From the NCBI GenBank assembly GCA_027449685.1, contig DAIDLC010000005.1, forward strand, positions 1 through 64,000: DNA of 64,000 nucleotides. The letters run 5' to 3'. The first letter of the stretch is position 1. Each line of letters begins with the position of its first letter. A program made the translations under genes and the position numbers. Origin of the DNA: Ferrovaceae bacterium. GTDB lineage: Bacteria > Pseudomonadota > Gammaproteobacteria > Burkholderiales > Ferrovaceae. Shown here piece after piece: positions 16,629 through 25,927 of the stretch. The notes beneath the pieces were generated by a model, which had not been told where the DNA came from, did not search any database, and saw only the letters and a list, made by a program, of their open reading frames with translations.

Positions 16629-19405
16629 ACTCACAGCTCCTCGCCGACCTACAGGCTTTTCTGCCAGCGCATCAAATCATCACCGATTACTTGCGGCGCT
16701 TGGCCTATGGCACCGATGCCAGCTTCTATCGCATGCTTCCCTCCGTTGTGGTGGTGGTGGAAAACGAACAGGAAGTGCAGCAAGTTCTCGAGGTATCGCA
16801 AGCCCATCATTGCCCCGTCACTTTCCGCGCTGCGGGAACCAGTCTTTCTGGTCAAGCCGTTACCGAAGGTATTCTGGTATTGATTGGTGAAGGATTCTCT
16901 CACTGCCACATCGAGCCTCATGGGCTCAAGGTACATCTTGGTCCAGGCATGATCGGGGGCGAGGTCAATCACCGCTTGGCGCCCCTGGGACGAAAAATCG
17001 GCCCGGATCCCGCTTCCATCAATACCTGCAAAATTGGTGGCATTGCAGCCAATAACGCTTCAGGCATGTGCTGCGGGACGGCTCAGAACAGTTACAAGAC
17101 CTTGGCCGGTATCCGTGTCATTCTGGCCGATGGTGCCGTACTCGATACCAACGACGCCTCCAGCGTGGCAGCCTTTCGCAGTAGTCATGCCGGCCTGCTT
17201 GCCTCCCTGGAACAATTGGGGCAGCGCACCCGAACGGATTCAACACTGGCTGCGCGCATCCGCCACAAATATAAAATCAAGAACACCACGGGCTATAGCC
17301 TGAACGCACTCATCGATTATGCAGACCCAATCGACATTCTGGCGCACCTCATGATTGGCTCGGAAGGCACCCTGGGTTTCATTTCCAGCGTCAGCTATCA
17401 CACCGTTTCCGAAGATCCTCACAAGGCTAGCGCACTCATTTTTTTCCCGGACCTGGAAGCCGCTTGTAGTGCGGTCAACCACCTCAAGAATGTCTCTGTC
17501 TCGGCCGTAGAACTGTTGGATCGCCCCGCCCTGCGCTCGGTGGAACATACCCCGGGACTACCAGCACTCATCCAAACTCTGCCTGCCGGAGCTGCCGCAT
17601 TACTGGTGGAAGTCCGTGCCCAGCAAGCTGACGAGCTGGAACAAAAAGTGCAGATCGCTTTGCAGGCACTGGAGGGTATTCAACTTGTAGCGCCGGCTTT
17701 TTTTTCCACAGACCCGGCCGAATGCGCGGTGTACTGGAAAGTCCGCAAAGGAACTTTTCCTTCGGTGGGCGCAATGCGCCGTGCAGGCACCACCGTCATC
17801 ATCGAGGACGTGGCGTTTCCGGTGGAATCACTGGCCAGTGCTACCCTGGATTTACAGCGGTTGATGCACCAGCATGGGTATTTGGAAGGCATTATTTTTG
17901 GTCATGCTCTGGAAGGAAATCTGCATTTTGTTTTTACCCAGGATTTTTCCGACCCGAAAGAGATCGAGCGCTACGCCCAGTTCATGCATGCAGTGTGTGT
18001 ATTGGTGGTGGAAAAATACGATGGCTCCCTAAAGGCGGAGCATGGTACGGGGCGCAACATGGCCCCTTATGTGGAAATGGAATGGGGGGCTTCGGCCACC
18101 CAACTGATGCAGGACATAAAAACCCTGTTCGATCCTCAGCAAATACTCAACCCGGGGGTAATCCTCAATGCTGATCCGCAGTCTCATCTGCATCATCTCA
18201 AACCCATGCCAGTGGCAGAAGACCTCATCGATCGCTGCATCGAATGCGGGTTTTGTGAGCCTCTGTGTCCCTCTCACCAATTGACACTATCCCCCCGTCA
18301 ACGCATCGTCAGTTGGCGCGAACGCTCACGCCGAGCCCGCGCAGGCGAGGACACAACCACTTTGGATCAGGAATTTACCTATCAGGGTTTGGCGACCTGT
18401 GCCGGCTGCGGTCTGTGCTCCACAGCCTGTCCTGTGGGAATCGACACTGGCGCCATGACACGTCTGTTGCGTGGCCGACAGTTGAGTCCGGTTTCACGTG
18501 CCGTGGGACAGTGGAGTGTGGCGCACTTCCAGCGCGTAGAACAGATGGCTCGCACCGGACTGGCGCTGGGCCATCTGGCTACCAAGATAACCGGTCAGCA
18601 CTGCATGGAAAAACTGACCGGCGGCGCCTGGAAAAAGTGCATGCCCCATGCTGGCAAAGTGCCTCAGCCCTCTCGAGGCATGGGGGACCCCGTCGTCTAT
18701 TTCCCCACCTGTGGGGGGCGCATCTTTGGGCCATCCAACCCGGAGGAGCCTGCACTCGCCACGGTAGTCATGCAATTGCTCACACGCGCGGGATATGCGC
18801 CGCGCCTACCCCAGGATCATCACAAACGTTGCTGCGGACAAATGCTGGCCAGCAAGGGAATGGCCCGAGAAGCCGACGCCATGGCAGACGATTTGATCGC
18901 TGCCCTTGCTCTGGCCGCAGACGACGGTCAGGGCGGTTTCTACCCCATCATCATGGATGCCAGTGCCTGTACCCGGCGCATTCAAACCCTGTTGCAAGGA
19001 CGCCTGCCCGTATATGACTTTCACGAATTTGCGCACGACGCCCTGTTGCCAAGATTACGGATTACCGCCCAGACGGAAACGATTGCCCTGCATATCAACT
19101 GCAGCGTGCGCCGCAATGGCAGTGCCAAGAAACTGCGCCATATCCTGCAACAATGCGCTACAAACGTGGTGGAATCAGGCGCAGTAACCTGTTGTGGCTT
19201 TGGTGGAGACCGAGGATTTGTGGTCCCCGAACTGAACAGCCACGCCCTGCGTAAAATTCATGGGAGCCTCCCCTCCCATTGCCGGGAAGGTGTATCTACC
19301 AACCGCACCTGCGAAATCGGATTGACCTCCGAAACCGGACGCCCGTATCGCTCCATCGCCTATTTGCTGGAACGATGCAGCCGGCCAGAATCCTCAAATC
19401 CCTAA
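16625..19405 (+). CDS. dld: FAD- and Fe-S-containing D-lactate dehydrogenase
   Basis: 926 aa from the ATG at 16625. Residues 1-250 are FAD_binding_4 (FRAAGTSLSGQAVTEGILVL; GGIAANNASGMCCGT). About 265-525 is the FAD-oxidase C domain (KAEHGTGRNMAPYVEMEWG). Two [4Fe-4S] motifs follow at about 538-550 and 600-612 (CIECGFCEPLCPS; CAGCGLCSTACPVGI), and two CCG domains end the protein (CCGQMLASKG; CCGFGGDRGF). This architecture oxidises D-lactate (or a related D-2-hydroxyacid) at the membrane and feeds the quinone pool. An upstream start at 16565 would overlap the leader frame. It is divergent from por and convergent with lldP. Glycolate is an alternative substrate, less likely beside lld genes. Confidence 0.85.
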   Translation: MNSQLLADLQAFLPAHQIITDYLRRLAYGTDASFYRMLPSVVVVVENEQEVQQVLEVSQAHHCPVTFRAAGTSLSGQAVTEGILVLIGEGFSHCHIEPHGLKVHLGPGMIGGEVNHRLAPLGRKIGPDPASINTCKIGGIAANNASGMCCGTAQNSYKTLAGIRVILADGAVLDTNDASSVAAFRSSHAGLLASLEQLGQRTRTDSTLAARIRHKYKIKNTTGYSLNALIDYADPIDILAHLMIGSEGTLGFISSVSYHTVSEDPHKASALIFFPDLEAACSAVNHLKNVSVSAVELLDRPALRSVEHTPGLPALIQTLPAGAAALLVEVRAQQADELEQKVQIALQALEGIQLVAPAFFSTDPAECAVYWKVRKGTFPSVGAMRRAGTTVIIEDVAFPVESLASATLDLQRLMHQHGYLEGIIFGHALEGNLHFVFTQDFSDPKEIERYAQFMHAVCVLVVEKYDGSLKAEHGTGRNMAPYVEMEWGASATQLMQDIKTLFDPQQILNPGVILNADPQSHLHHLKPMPVAEDLIDRCIECGFCEPLCPSHQLTLSPRQRIVSWRERSRRARAGEDTTTLDQEFTYQGLATCAGCGLCSTACPVGIDTGAMTRLLRGRQLSPVSRAVGQWSVAHFQRVEQMARTGLALGHLATKITGQHCMEKLTGGAWKKCMPHAGKVPQPSRGMGDPVVYFPTCGGRIFGPSNPEEPALATVVMQLLTRAGYAPRLPQDHHKRCCGQMLASKGMAREADAMADDLIAALALAADDGQGGFYPIIMDASACTRRIQTLLQGRLPVYDFHEFAHDALLPRLRITAQTETIALHINCSVRRNGSAKKLRHILQQCATNVVESGAVTCCGFGGDRGFVVPELNSHALRKIHGSLPSHCREGVSTNRTCEIGLTSETGRPYRSIAYLLERCSRPESSNP

Positions 19406-19503
19406 TAACCCACAATGACGATCTGCAGAAATCAGCCACCGCTTCATCTTTGTCAGGCAACCCGAGCAGAGTCTATAAAAACGTTTCGATGACTGCAGGT
19501 GAA

Positions 19504-19527
19504 AGGGTCGCCTCTGGCGGCGACCCT
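19504..19527 (-). terminator. Hairpin downstream of lldP
   Basis: GGGTCGCC and GGCGACCC form a perfect 8-base stem with a short loop. On the minus strand it is followed only by TTT, so it is a modest terminator. It lies between the convergent dld and lldP genes. Confidence 0.55.
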
Positions 19528-19540
19528 GACATGGTGATGA

Positions 19541-21190
19541 TCAGGGAATCATCCAGGGCATGACATACGCCTGAAGCACCGTCATCAACCCGACGATAGT
19601 GGCAAAGATCAGACTGTGCTTGACCGTGAAACGAAACAGATCCGCCTCATGACCGGCCAGCCCCACCGCCGCACTGGCCACGGCAATGGATTGCGGAGAA
19701 ATCATTTTTCCTGTCACGCCACCCGTGGTGTTTGCCGCCACAAGCAACGTATTATGTACCCCGATTTGCTGGGCGGTCGTGCTTTGCAGATTGCAAAACA
19801 GGGCATTGGAGGAAGTGTCTGATCCTGTCAAAAAGACCCCCAGCCAACCCAGAAAAGGCGAGAAGAAAGGAAAGGCGGTGCCCGTTCCGGCCAGCAGCAA
19901 GGCCAGCGTGGCTGATAGCCCGGAATAATTGGCAATAAAGGCAAAGGCCAGCACCATGCCAATGGAATAGATGGGCCACATCAATTTCCTGAAGGTTTCC
20001 GAAAAAGTCTTGAGGGCAGCCACGGGACTCATGCGCAATACCACCACGCTCACCAAGGCAGCCAACAGAATGGCAGTACCTGTGGCAGAAAGCCAGTTGA
20101 AAGAATACGCCGCCGGATAGGGACCAGCCACCTTGACGATGGGCGGCATCTTGATCACCAGTTTGTCCAGCAGGGGCACAGGGAAATTGATCACCGTCCA
20201 ATTGAGCGCCCCGGTTTTCCCAAACAGCGCCTTGAATCCTTTCATGGACCAGAGCGACACAAAGATGGTCAGGATGATGAAAGGTGACCAGGCTTTGAGG
20301 ATGGCTGCCGCAGAATGGCTTTCTCCCTTCACGGTTACTTCCTGGCCGGAAAAACGGAATATGCGCTTGGGCTTCCATACCTTGAGAAACAGCGCCAGGG
20401 AAACAAGGCTCACCAGCGCAGAAGTGATATCTGGCAACTCGGGCCCGATGAAGTTGGAGGTAAAGAACTGGGTAACCGCAAAGGACAAGCCGCACACCAG
20501 AATCGCTGGCCAGGTTTCACGTACACCGCGCACACCATCCATCATCATGATGACCCAGAAGGGCACGATCAGGGACAGCAACGGCAATTGACGCCCCGCC
20601 ATCTGCCCAATCTTGAGAGCCTCCATGCCCGTGACTTGAGCAGCCACCGTAACGGGAATCCCCATGGCGCCAAAGGCCACCGGAGCCGTATTGGTGATGA
20701 GACATAGCCCTGCGGCATAGAGGGGATTGAAGCCCAATCCCACCAGCAAAGCCGCCGTAATGGCCACTGGCGCCCCAAACCCTGCCGCCCCCTCCAAAAA
20801 CGCCCCGAAGGAAAAACCCACCAGCAACATTTGCAGGCGCTGATCTTCGGTGAGGGACACCACCGAGGCCCGAATGATTTCAAACTGACCGGTTTTTACA
20901 GTGACCTGATAGAGAAACACTGCCGTCAAAATGATCCAGGCAATGGGCCACAAGCCAAAGAGAAATCCGTAGGCTGCCGAGGCCAGAGCCATGGCCGCAG
21001 GCATTTGATAAAACAGGATGGCCACACCCAAGGCCAGAATCACTGTGATCGTGCCCGCCACATGTCCTTTCAAACGCAGCACGGCCAAGGCAACGAAAAA
21101 GAAAATGATGGGAATCGCCGCAATCAGCGAGGATAGCCAGAGGTTACCCAACGGGTCATAGATTTGTTGCCAAGACTGCATGATAGACAC
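19541..21190 (-). CDS. lldP: L-lactate permease (LctP family)
   Basis: 549 aa, hydrophobic throughout, with some 12-14 membrane segments. LctP-family motifs include [56 protein letters not shown] and [20 protein letters not shown]. It imports lactate (and often glycolate) with protons across the inner membrane. It starts 32 bases after lldF on the same strand, so it is probably the last gene of the lldE-lldG-lldF-lldP operon. Length is standard. Confidence 0.93.
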   Translation of the reverse strand: MSIMQSWQQIYDPLGNLWLSSLIAAIPIIFFFVALAVLRLKGHVAGTITVILALGVAILFYQMPAAMALASAAYGFLFGLWPIAWIILTAVFLYQVTVKTGQFEIIRASVVSLTEDQRLQMLLVGFSFGAFLEGAAGFGAPVAITAALLVGLGFNPLYAAGLCLITNTAPVAFGAMGIPVTVAAQVTGMEALKIGQMAGRQLPLLSLIVPFWVIMMMDGVRGVRETWPAILVCGLSFAVTQFFTSNFIGPELPDITSALVSLVSLALFLKVWKPKRIFRFSGQEVTVKGESHSAAAILKAWSPFIILTIFVSLWSMKGFKALFGKTGALNWTVINFPVPLLDKLVIKMPPIVKVAGPYPAAYSFNWLSATGTAILLAALVSVVVLRMSPVAALKTFSETFRKLMWPIYSIGMVLAFAFIANYSGLSATLALLLAGTGTAFPFFSPFLGWLGVFLTGSDTSSNALFCNLQSTTAQQIGVHNTLLVAANTTGGVTGKMISPQSIAVASAAVGLAGHEADLFRFTVKHSLIFATIVGLMTVLQAYVMPWMIP

Positions 21191-21222
21191 CCTCTACATG
21201 AGTGGAAAAAAACATTAATCAA

Positions 21223-22659
21223 TTAATCAAGACGATTCTGTTGCGGCAACAAATCGCGCAACCGACGCGGGGCCGGAATCAGAGGGGCCCGGGTATGGGT
21301 CCAGGCACCCTGATGCCGTGGCGCCAGTGCGCCCAAGCGGCTGGCACACCAGGAAAACCATCGGTAGAAGCGGGGACGCCCGTACAGCAGCGCCCAGATG
21401 CGCCACACCAGCGTGAGTAGCGGATGATGCTTGGCACCACTATCGCGCAGGGCTTTACGTGCCGCCTGAGGGTCGGCCTGGGCCTCGTTACGCAGGCGAA
21501 TCAGCAAGTCGGGAATGGGAATGCGGACCGGACACACCTCTGCGCAAGCCCCGCACAGGGTGGATGCCGTCACCAGGGGATAAGCCGCCCCAAAGCCCAG
21601 CAAATGCGGCGAAAGAATGGCCCCAATCGGGCCAGGATAGGTAGTTCCGTAGGCATGCCCACCAATGCGGGCATACACCGGGCAATGGTTCATGCAGGCC
21701 CCGCAGCGAATGCATTGCAAGGTGGCGCGTAATTGTGGATCGGCATACGCCTGGGTACGGCCGTTGTCCAGCAAGATCAGATGAACTTCTTCCGGTCCGT
21801 CCAGTTCACCGGGTTTGCGTGGGCCACTGATGAAATTTTGATAGGTTTCCACCGCCTGCCCTGTGGCCGAACGTGGTAGCAGACTATTGAGCAAGGCCAC
21901 ATGTTCCAGTTTGGCCACCACCTTCTCGATGCCGGTAATGGCCACGTGTACCCGGGGCACCGTGGTGCACATGCGCCCATTCCCTTCGTTCTCCACCAGG
22001 TACAAGGTTCCCGTTTCTGCCACGGCAAAGTTGACACCGGAGAGACCCATGTCGGCGGCTGCAAATTTTTTACGTAATACTTCGCGTCCAATTTGAATCA
22101 GCACGTCCACGTTGTCGTTGTAGGACACTCCAGGGAGTTTTTCCATGAACAAGGTGGCAATTTGTTGCTTGGTCTTGTGAATGGCCGGCATGATGATGTG
22201 GGAGGGTTTTTCCCCGGCCAACTGCACAATGTATTCGCCCATGTCGGTTTCCAGCGCTTCTATGCCGGCGGCCTGCATGGCATGGTTGAGTTCCACTTCT
22301 TCGCTCACCATGGATTTGCCTTTTACCATCAGGCGCGCCTGATGGCGCGCAGCGATTTCCAGCATGAGGGCATTGGCTTGCCCGGGAGTTTCCGCCCAAT
22401 GCACCTGAACGCCATTGGCTGTGAGTCTGGACTCCAACTGCTGCAGCAACTCGGGCAGATTGGCCAGGGCATAACGACGGATGGCAGCCCCCAGATCGCG
22501 CAGATCCGAGAGCTCCTGAGGATCGGGAAACTGCGCCTTGCGTTTGCTCTGAAGAAAATCCATGGCGCCCCGGATGCCGGTGCGTTGAGCCTCATCGCCA
22601 ATCGCCTGACGGCTACGTTCGGAAAAATTGACGGGGGTCGCGGGAAAAACGGTACTCAT
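21223..22659 (-). CDS. lldF: L-lactate oxidation complex, iron-sulfur subunit LldF/LutB
   Basis: 478 aa from the ATG at 22659, preceded by GGGAGG and overlapping the lldG stop (ATGA). It carries the LUD domain (KGKSMVSEEVELNHAMQAAG; AVAETGTLYLVENEGNGRMC) and two [4Fe-4S] motifs (CIRCGACMNHCPVY; CGACAEVCPVRIPIPD) near residues 310-370. With LldE and LldG it oxidises L-lactate to pyruvate; the family requires all three. The C-terminal basic, Trp-rich segment is usual for LutB. A longer open frame to 23142 lies in lldG in another phase and is not real. Confidence 0.92.
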   Translation of the reverse strand: MSTVFPATPVNFSERSRQAIGDEAQRTGIRGAMDFLQSKRKAQFPDPQELSDLRDLGAAIRRYALANLPELLQQLESRLTANGVQVHWAETPGQANALMLEIAARHQARLMVKGKSMVSEEVELNHAMQAAGIEALETDMGEYIVQLAGEKPSHIIMPAIHKTKQQIATLFMEKLPGVSYNDNVDVLIQIGREVLRKKFAAADMGLSGVNFAVAETGTLYLVENEGNGRMCTTVPRVHVAITGIEKVVAKLEHVALLNSLLPRSATGQAVETYQNFISGPRKPGELDGPEEVHLILLDNGRTQAYADPQLRATLQCIRCGACMNHCPVYARIGGHAYGTTYPGPIGAILSPHLLGFGAAYPLVTASTLCGACAEVCPVRIPIPDLLIRLRNEAQADPQAARKALRDSGAKHHPLLTLVWRIWALLYGRPRFYRWFSWCASRLGALAPRHQGAWTHTRAPLIPAPRRLRDLLPQQNRLD

Positions 22660-23327
22660 CGGGAAACCTCCCGTGAATGACAAAGCAAAACGATCAGCTC
22701 TTTGGGACCATGCGCCCCATAGGCCAAGGTTTGCTGGATGTCTGCAGTTTTTGAGGGGCCGGAAATGACCAGAGCGTTTGTGGGCATTTGGCTGGCCCAT
22801 TGCTCCACCCGCATGGCTTCCCGCAGGTCGGCATGCAGCGCCTGGGCCTCCAGCAAGACGAAATGAATGGGGGGAACCAGAGACAATAGCCGCGGTTCTT
22901 GGCTGCTTGGCCAAAGCACCAGACTGCCGGTGGCCGCAATGGCACTTTTGGCCTGCGTGAAGCCCGCATCCACCTGTTCGAAGAGATCGGCGCGCCATTG
23001 ATCGGCGGGACGCTGGTAGCTCAGGACATGCAACGTCTCGCTGTCCAGCGACTGCAAACGCGCTGCAGAGTGGGTACCATGGCCCACCAACAGGGTGCGC
23101 ACGTTTTTCTGTCGGGCCAATTCCAGCAACAATCCGGGCCATGCTTGCTCGTCCGTGTCATGCACTTCGGCATGGGCGGCGCGCATCAATTCCTTGAACA
23201 GGGCTAGGCGCTCCGCCGAGCCGGCAGGGGGGACCCGGGGGGTCCAGTGCTCCAGGTTTGGCAGTGGTTGGGGTTCGCTAGCTGGAGCTTGAGACAGGCG
23301 GGCCAGAATTCGATCACGCGCATTCAT
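22656..23327 (-). CDS. lldG: L-lactate oxidation complex subunit LldG/LutC
   Basis: 223 aa from the ATG at 23327, overlapping the lldE stop as ATGA. It begins MNARDRILARLSQAPASEPQ, a usual LutC start, and ends with the LUD_dom signature (IAATGSLVLWPSSQEPRLLS; HFVLLEAQAL; NALVISGPSKTADIQQTLAY). It works with LldE and LldF in L-lactate oxidation; its precise part is not settled in the family. Gene order here is E-G-F rather than the E-F-G of many genomes. Confidence 0.9.
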   Translation of the reverse strand: MNARDRILARLSQAPASEPQPLPNLEHWTPRVPPAGSAERLALFKELMRAAHAEVHDTDEQAWPGLLLELARQKNVRTLLVGHGTHSAARLQSLDSETLHVLSYQRPADQWRADLFEQVDAGFTQAKSAIAATGSLVLWPSSQEPRLLSLVPPIHFVLLEAQALHADLREAMRVEQWASQMPTNALVISGPSKTADIQQTLAYGAHGPKELIVLLCHSREVSR

Positions 23328-24121
23328 ACGTTGGCCTCCGTGGTTCGATGCCACAGAAAGCTGGCGATATGTTCTCCCGTCAAGGGGGACTCGCCTGCCG
23401 ATGAACCAGCATCCGGTCCGGTAGCACGCCCTAGAATATTCAACAGACACCCACAGTCAGCACTGACCACGTGCTGTGCGCCCGCCTTGCGGATTTCTTG
23501 CACCTTGTCGTTGGCAATGGCCCCCGAGATGTCGGGATGACGCAGGGAAAACAATCCACCAAACCCACAGCATTCCTCCTCATGACCGTGCTGTACAACC
23601 TGCACGTGATCCAGAGCCCCCAGTAAACTGTGACCGGTGACATGCACATTCATTTCGCGGCGTGCCGAACAAGAGGTATGCAAGGCTACTGTGGTGGGGC
23701 CAGCCCGATCAGGGCGGGAAAAGCCCACTACCTGCACCAGAAATTCCGTGAATTCGAAAATGCGCTCTGCCAGCGCCTGCGCCTGCGACAGGCGGGGCGC
23801 ATCGTGCGCAAAGAGCGTGGGATAGTGCTGGCGCATCATCCCGGCGCAAGAACCGGACAGCACCACGATGGGCCACGGTTGGGGAAACAGCTCGAACTGG
23901 CGCAAGGCCACCGCTCGTGCCTCCTCGGGAAAACCACTGGTATAGGCAGGTTGGCCACAGCAAGCTTGCTGCATGGGAAAATGCACCCGAATTCCTTCCC
24001 GTTCCAGCAAGCGAATGGCATCCAAACCCGCTGCAGGAACAAATTGATCCACCAGACACGTGCCAAACAGGTAGACATCCGCTGGTTTTGCGGGATATTC
24101 GCGCCGCTTGTGATCGTTCAT
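23324..24121 (-). CDS. lldE: L-lactate oxidation complex subunit LldE/LutA
   Basis: 265 aa from the ATG at 24121, directly after GGAGGAGAG; a second ATG at 24133 adds four residues. Two CCG domains are visible: QQACCGQPAYTSGF with GSCAGMM, and HTSCSARREMN with EECCGFGGLFSLRHPD. They bind clusters or act as heterodisulfide-reductase-like electron carriers. It is the first gene of the lld operon. A strong palindromic operator-like element ends 19 bases upstream, where a bound repressor would block transcription. Confidence 0.92.
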   Translation of the reverse strand: MNDHKRREYPAKPADVYLFGTCLVDQFVPAAGLDAIRLLEREGIRVHFPMQQACCGQPAYTSGFPEEARAVALRQFELFPQPWPIVVLSGSCAGMMRQHYPTLFAHDAPRLSQAQALAERIFEFTEFLVQVVGFSRPDRAGPTTVALHTSCSARREMNVHVTGHSLLGALDHVQVVQHGHEEECCGFGGLFSLRHPDISGAIANDKVQEIRKAGAQHVVSADCGCLLNILGRATGPDAGSSAGESPLTGEHIASFLWHRTTEANV

Positions 24122-24139
24122 GCTCTCCTCCACTTTTTT

Positions 24140-24164
24140 AATTGGTATAGTGGTCCAGCCAATT
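24140..24164. promoter_or_regulatory. Palindromic operator-like element upstream of lldE
   Basis: AATTGG at the left end and CCAATT at the right end are inverted copies. The interior reads TATAGTGGTCCAG. It shares AATTGGTATAGTGGT with the porG element and TGGTCC with the dld element. It lies immediately before the lldE ribosome binding site. Confidence 0.65.
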
Positions 24165-24167
24165 TAT

Positions 24168-24254
24168 TCAGGCAATATAACGGCGAACCCCTTGTTTGTC
24201 AATAGCCCCTAACGCATACAAAACGATATTTGAATCGGTTGTCAATCTGGTCAT
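24168..24254 (-). pseudogene. Possible VapC (PIN-domain) toxin N-terminal remnant
   Basis: 28 codons from the ATG at 24254 read MTRLTTDSNIVLYALGAIDK and then stop at 24168. DSNIVLYAL resembles the opening D-x-N-hydrophobic motif of PIN-domain VapC toxins. The rest of the domain (other acidic residues) is absent, and no VapB frame is visible upstream. The match is short, so this may be chance. Confidence 0.35.
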
Positions 24255-24259
24255 ACCAG
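24247..24259. promoter_or_regulatory. FadR-like palindrome between lldE and the MFS carrier
   Basis: CTGGTCATACCAG is a perfect inverted repeat (arms CTGGT/ACCAG) of the GntR/FadR form TGGT-N3-ACCA. It lies 126 bases upstream of lldE and 364 bases upstream of the carrier gene. It overlaps the start of a possible VapC remnant, so it could be coincidental. Confidence 0.4.
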
Positions 24260-24493
24260 TAAGCCCCATCGATCCGCTTAACCCCAGAACCCGCGCAAGA
24301 GAAAAGTACCTTCCGGTTCTGCTGTCCACCCGCAAAACGAACCCGGAGCCCAGCGACGTCAATTCGCACTGTTTTAGCGCATCGATCTTCAAACAGGCTG
24401 CATTAGCGTGCTCAATTTTTTAAAACCGCGTGCATGTATTTATTATGGCACTGAAATAACAAGATGTTATGACGTCAATTGGATTGTTTTTAA

Positions 24494-24511
24494 TTGGCAT
24501 GATGATTGCTT
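24494..24511 (+). promoter_or_regulatory. Sigma-54-type promoter of the MFS carrier gene
   Basis: TTGGCAT, then GATGA, then TTGCTT matches the -24/-12 consensus TGGCAC-N5-TTGCW with correct spacing. It lies 113 bases before the ATG at 24623, in line with a normal leader. No enhancer-binding activator gene is in the window. Confidence 0.55.
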
Positions 24512-24622
24512 GAACTCATTGCAACCAGCAGACCATCCCGCGCTTGATCTGCCAAGACATGCGCTGGCCAGACCAGATCGTCACAACCAGGAAATCTTTT
24601 CAATTCGTAACAGGAGCATATC

Positions 24623-25927
24623 ATGAGTACTTTGGTACAGATCAGAGCGACCCCTCTGACCAAATCAGACATCCTGATCCCGGAGCGTTGGACACAGCTC
24701 TTGCTGGGCATGCTCTGCATGATGTCCATTTCCAGCCCGCAATACGTGTGGTCACTCATGACCAAACCCTTGATGGCACAAATCGGGGCCAGCCTGCCCG
24801 AACTGCAAATCACCTTTTCCCTCTTGATCGTCCTGCAAACATTTTTTTCTCCCTTTCAAGGGTTTTTCGTAGACCGACTGGGCCCACGGATCATGCTTTC
24901 CGCAGGGGCTGCACTCACTGGACTGAGTTGGATTCTAGCCGCCCAGGCGCATACGCTCACTGAACTGTACTTGAGTTACGGATTGCTGGGCGGTTTGGGG
25001 ACCGGGATCATCTATGTGGGAGTAGTGGGCCTGGTGGTACGCTGGTTTCCTGGCCAACGCGGCTTGGCTGTGGGCCTGGTAGCGGCCGGTTATGGGTTTG
25101 GAGCCATCGTGACCACTTTTCCCATTGCCGCCCACTTGGCTCACCATGGGGTCACGCCTACCCTCACCTTGTTTGGGGGGCTGATGGGTGCTGTGGGATT
25201 GCTGGCCGCGCAATTTGTCAAGCGCGCCCCGCCCGGCACTGCCACGACCCTGCCCACTGTTTCAGCCCACCGAGGCCACTCTGACAGAAGCGCTGATTTC
25301 GCACCCCGGATGATGCTCAAGCAACCTGTATTCTGGCTCATGTTCTTGATGATGGCCATGATGTCTACCTCGGGTTTGATGGTCATCTCGCAAATGGGAG
25401 CTTTTGCACATGATTTTGGCATTGCCGACTTGCCGGTTTGGGGCATGGCAGCGCTCCCTTTGGCCCTTACCATCGACCGCTTCACCAATGGTTTGACGCG
25501 CCCGTTTTTCGGCTATCTCTCAGACCGTCTGGGACGCGAGAATACCATGGCCATCGCCTTTGGCTTGGAAGCCATCGCCATGGGTGGCTGGTTACTCCTG
25601 CACCAGGACCCCCTTCTGTTTGTTTTGCTTTCTGGTTTGGTGTTTTTTGGATGGGGGGAAATTTTCTCCCTGTTTCCCGCTACCCTGACGGATACTTTCG
25701 GCGAACGCCATGCCACCACGAATTATGGATTGCTGTATATGTCTCAAGGGGTAGGGTCGGTTTTGGGTGGGCCACTAGCCGCCCTGCTGCACCGCTACAC
25801 CGGATCCTGGGAGCCGGTGTTTTTGGCCATGATTGCACTGGACGCTGGAACCGCCTTGCTCGCACTGTTTTTACTCAAACCCATGCGCCAAACTTTAACG
25901 GCTCACAGTGCACCGGCTTTGTCTTGA
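24623..25927 (+). CDS. MFS carrier, oxalate/formate antiporter (OFA) family
   Basis: 434 aa with 12 predicted membrane segments. OFA/OxlT-like features include the N-terminal PQYVWSLMTKPLMAQIG, FQGFFVDRLGPRIMLSAGAA, LGGLGTGIIYVGVVGLVVRW and FPATLTDTFGERHATTNYGL. OxlT relatives exchange oxalate for formate, and other OFA members carry monocarboxylates such as lactate or pyruvate. AGGAG lies upstream of the ATG. It is divergent from lldE and convergent with the cysteine peptidase gene, overlapping it by 25 bases. The substrate is not set by sequence; a small organic acid linked to the lactate island is likely. Confidence 0.85.
   Translation: MSTLVQIRATPLTKSDILIPERWTQLLLGMLCMMSISSPQYVWSLMTKPLMAQIGASLPELQITFSLLIVLQTFFSPFQGFFVDRLGPRIMLSAGAALTGLSWILAAQAHTLTELYLSYGLLGGLGTGIIYVGVVGLVVRWFPGQRGLAVGLVAAGYGFGAIVTTFPIAAHLAHHGVTPTLTLFGGLMGAVGLLAAQFVKRAPPGTATTLPTVSAHRGHSDRSADFAPRMMLKQPVFWLMFLMMAMMSTSGLMVISQMGAFAHDFGIADLPVWGMAALPLALTIDRFTNGLTRPFFGYLSDRLGRENTMAIAFGLEAIAMGGWLLLHQDPLLFVLLSGLVFFGWGEIFSLFPATLTDTFGERHATTNYGLLYMSQGVGSVLGGPLAALLHRYTGSWEPVFLAMIALDAGTALLALFLLKPMRQTLTAHSAPALS

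Noticed and set aside
21223-23142. A 639-residue reading of lldF
   Set aside because: The first 160 residues lie in lldG in another phase; the family start at 22659 has its own ribosome binding site.
24168-24392. 74-codon minus-strand frame as a full gene
   Set aside because: Only the last 28 codons resemble a PIN-domain start; the first 46 codons lack resemblance to anything.
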